NCBI GenBank assembly: GCA_964019425.1
Contig: OZ025818.1
Location: forward strand, 930,001-994,000
From: Flectonema sp. DT1601
Taxonomy: Eukaryota > Euglenozoa > Diplonemea > Diplonemida > Diplonemidae
Direction: 5' to 3'
DNA length: 64,000 bases
Part shown: piece after piece, positions 63,861-64,000 of the stretch
Numbering within the stretch: position 1 is the first letter of the stretch
Layout of the letters: the number at the start of each line of letters is the position of its first letter
Program-made: the position numbers and the translations under genes
Notes under the pieces: generated by a model
Database searches by the model: none
Told to the model about the DNA's origin: nothing
Seen by the model: the letters and a program-made list of their open reading frames with translations, nothing else

Positions 63861-64000
63861 ATGGATCGATTTATAAAGTGTGTAATGTGGCCAGCGACGA
63901 GGATAATCCTACCAGAGGATAACGAGATCACACAATTGAGAAAGAAAGTAATAATGGCCGTTTTGATAATTATAGTTCCGGTCATTCTTGTCAATGCGAG
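63861..64000 (+). CDS. Start of a membrane protein gene (cut by the window end)
   Basis: An ATG opens a frame that stays open for 46 codons to the window edge. The N-terminus is charged (MDRFIKCVMWPATRIILPED), then a hydrophobic segment (VIMAVLIIIVPVILVNA) begins near residue 31, consistent with a transmembrane helix. No domain can be named from this part. Confidence 0.5.
   Translation, partial: MDRFIKCVMWPATRIILPEDNEITQLRKKVIMAVLIIIVPVILVNA

Noticed and set aside
1-64000. Retroelement, Polinton or other virus-like genes
   Set aside because: No reverse transcriptase, integrase, capsid or long terminal repeat was recognised; the only unidentified fossil is the one in the dynein-like intron.

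Overview
Eukaryotic nuclear DNA from an AT-rich, probably single-celled organism (protist) that I cannot place more precisely. The protein families are eukaryotic: dynein-like heavy chain, formin, DHHC palmitoyltransferase, DCN1-like neddylation factor, proteasome assembly chaperone, mitochondrial ribosomal protein and a PPR protein. About 24 short introns start with GT, mostly GTATG, and end in AG. TAA, TAG and TGA all serve as stops, so the code looks standard. Intergenic DNA is full of long A and T runs (up to about 44 bases) and degenerate short repeats. No bacterial operon signals, retroelement genes or CRISPR arrays were seen.

Layout. 1-1.8 kb: a small RanBP2-type zinc finger gene and a voltage-gated K+ channel. 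1.8-8.1 kb: a gene-poor stretch with several diverged repeat families, one weak small gene, and a foldback element followed by seven copies of a 31-bp repeat. 8.1-17.2 kb: DCN1-like protein, an unknown serine-rich/basic protein, a multi-spanning membrane protein fused to a 3-beta-HSD/NSDHL-type reductase, and a membrane-anchored MAP3K-like kinase. 17.6-27.5 kb: a very large degenerate dynein-like AAA+ protein with a fossil sequence in one intron. 28.4-40.5 kb: SET protein, coiled-coil protein, DHHC enzyme, mitochondrial uS5, PAC4, PPR protein and a cyclic-nucleotide-binding channel. 40.5-45.2 kb: tandem 242-bp repeats running into a small CUE-like gene, another repeat block with a 24-base G run, and a formin with an unusual N-terminus. 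47-55.1 kb: coiled-coil protein, SPRY plus UPF1-like helicase with C-terminal YGG/W repeats, a synapsin-like ATP-grasp protein and an unknown helical protein. 55.3-64 kb: a 4.3-kb tandem duplication carrying two almost identical secreted beta-helix genes, then the start of a membrane protein gene.

The genes do not form one pathway. They are a mix of housekeeping, membrane signalling and cytoskeleton functions, and all 24 called genes lie on the + strand. Three properties recur: A-rich rather than pyrimidine-rich 3' splice sites, A-tracts immediately before start codons, and AG acceptor-like sites upstream of first ATGs. With the strict strand bias these raise the possibility of directional gene clusters with leader splicing, which RNA data could test. 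The least expected genes are the synapsin-like protein, the dynein-like protein lacking its AAA1 P-loop and stalk, the formin with CUE-like repeats, and the helicase with a repeated YGG/W module.
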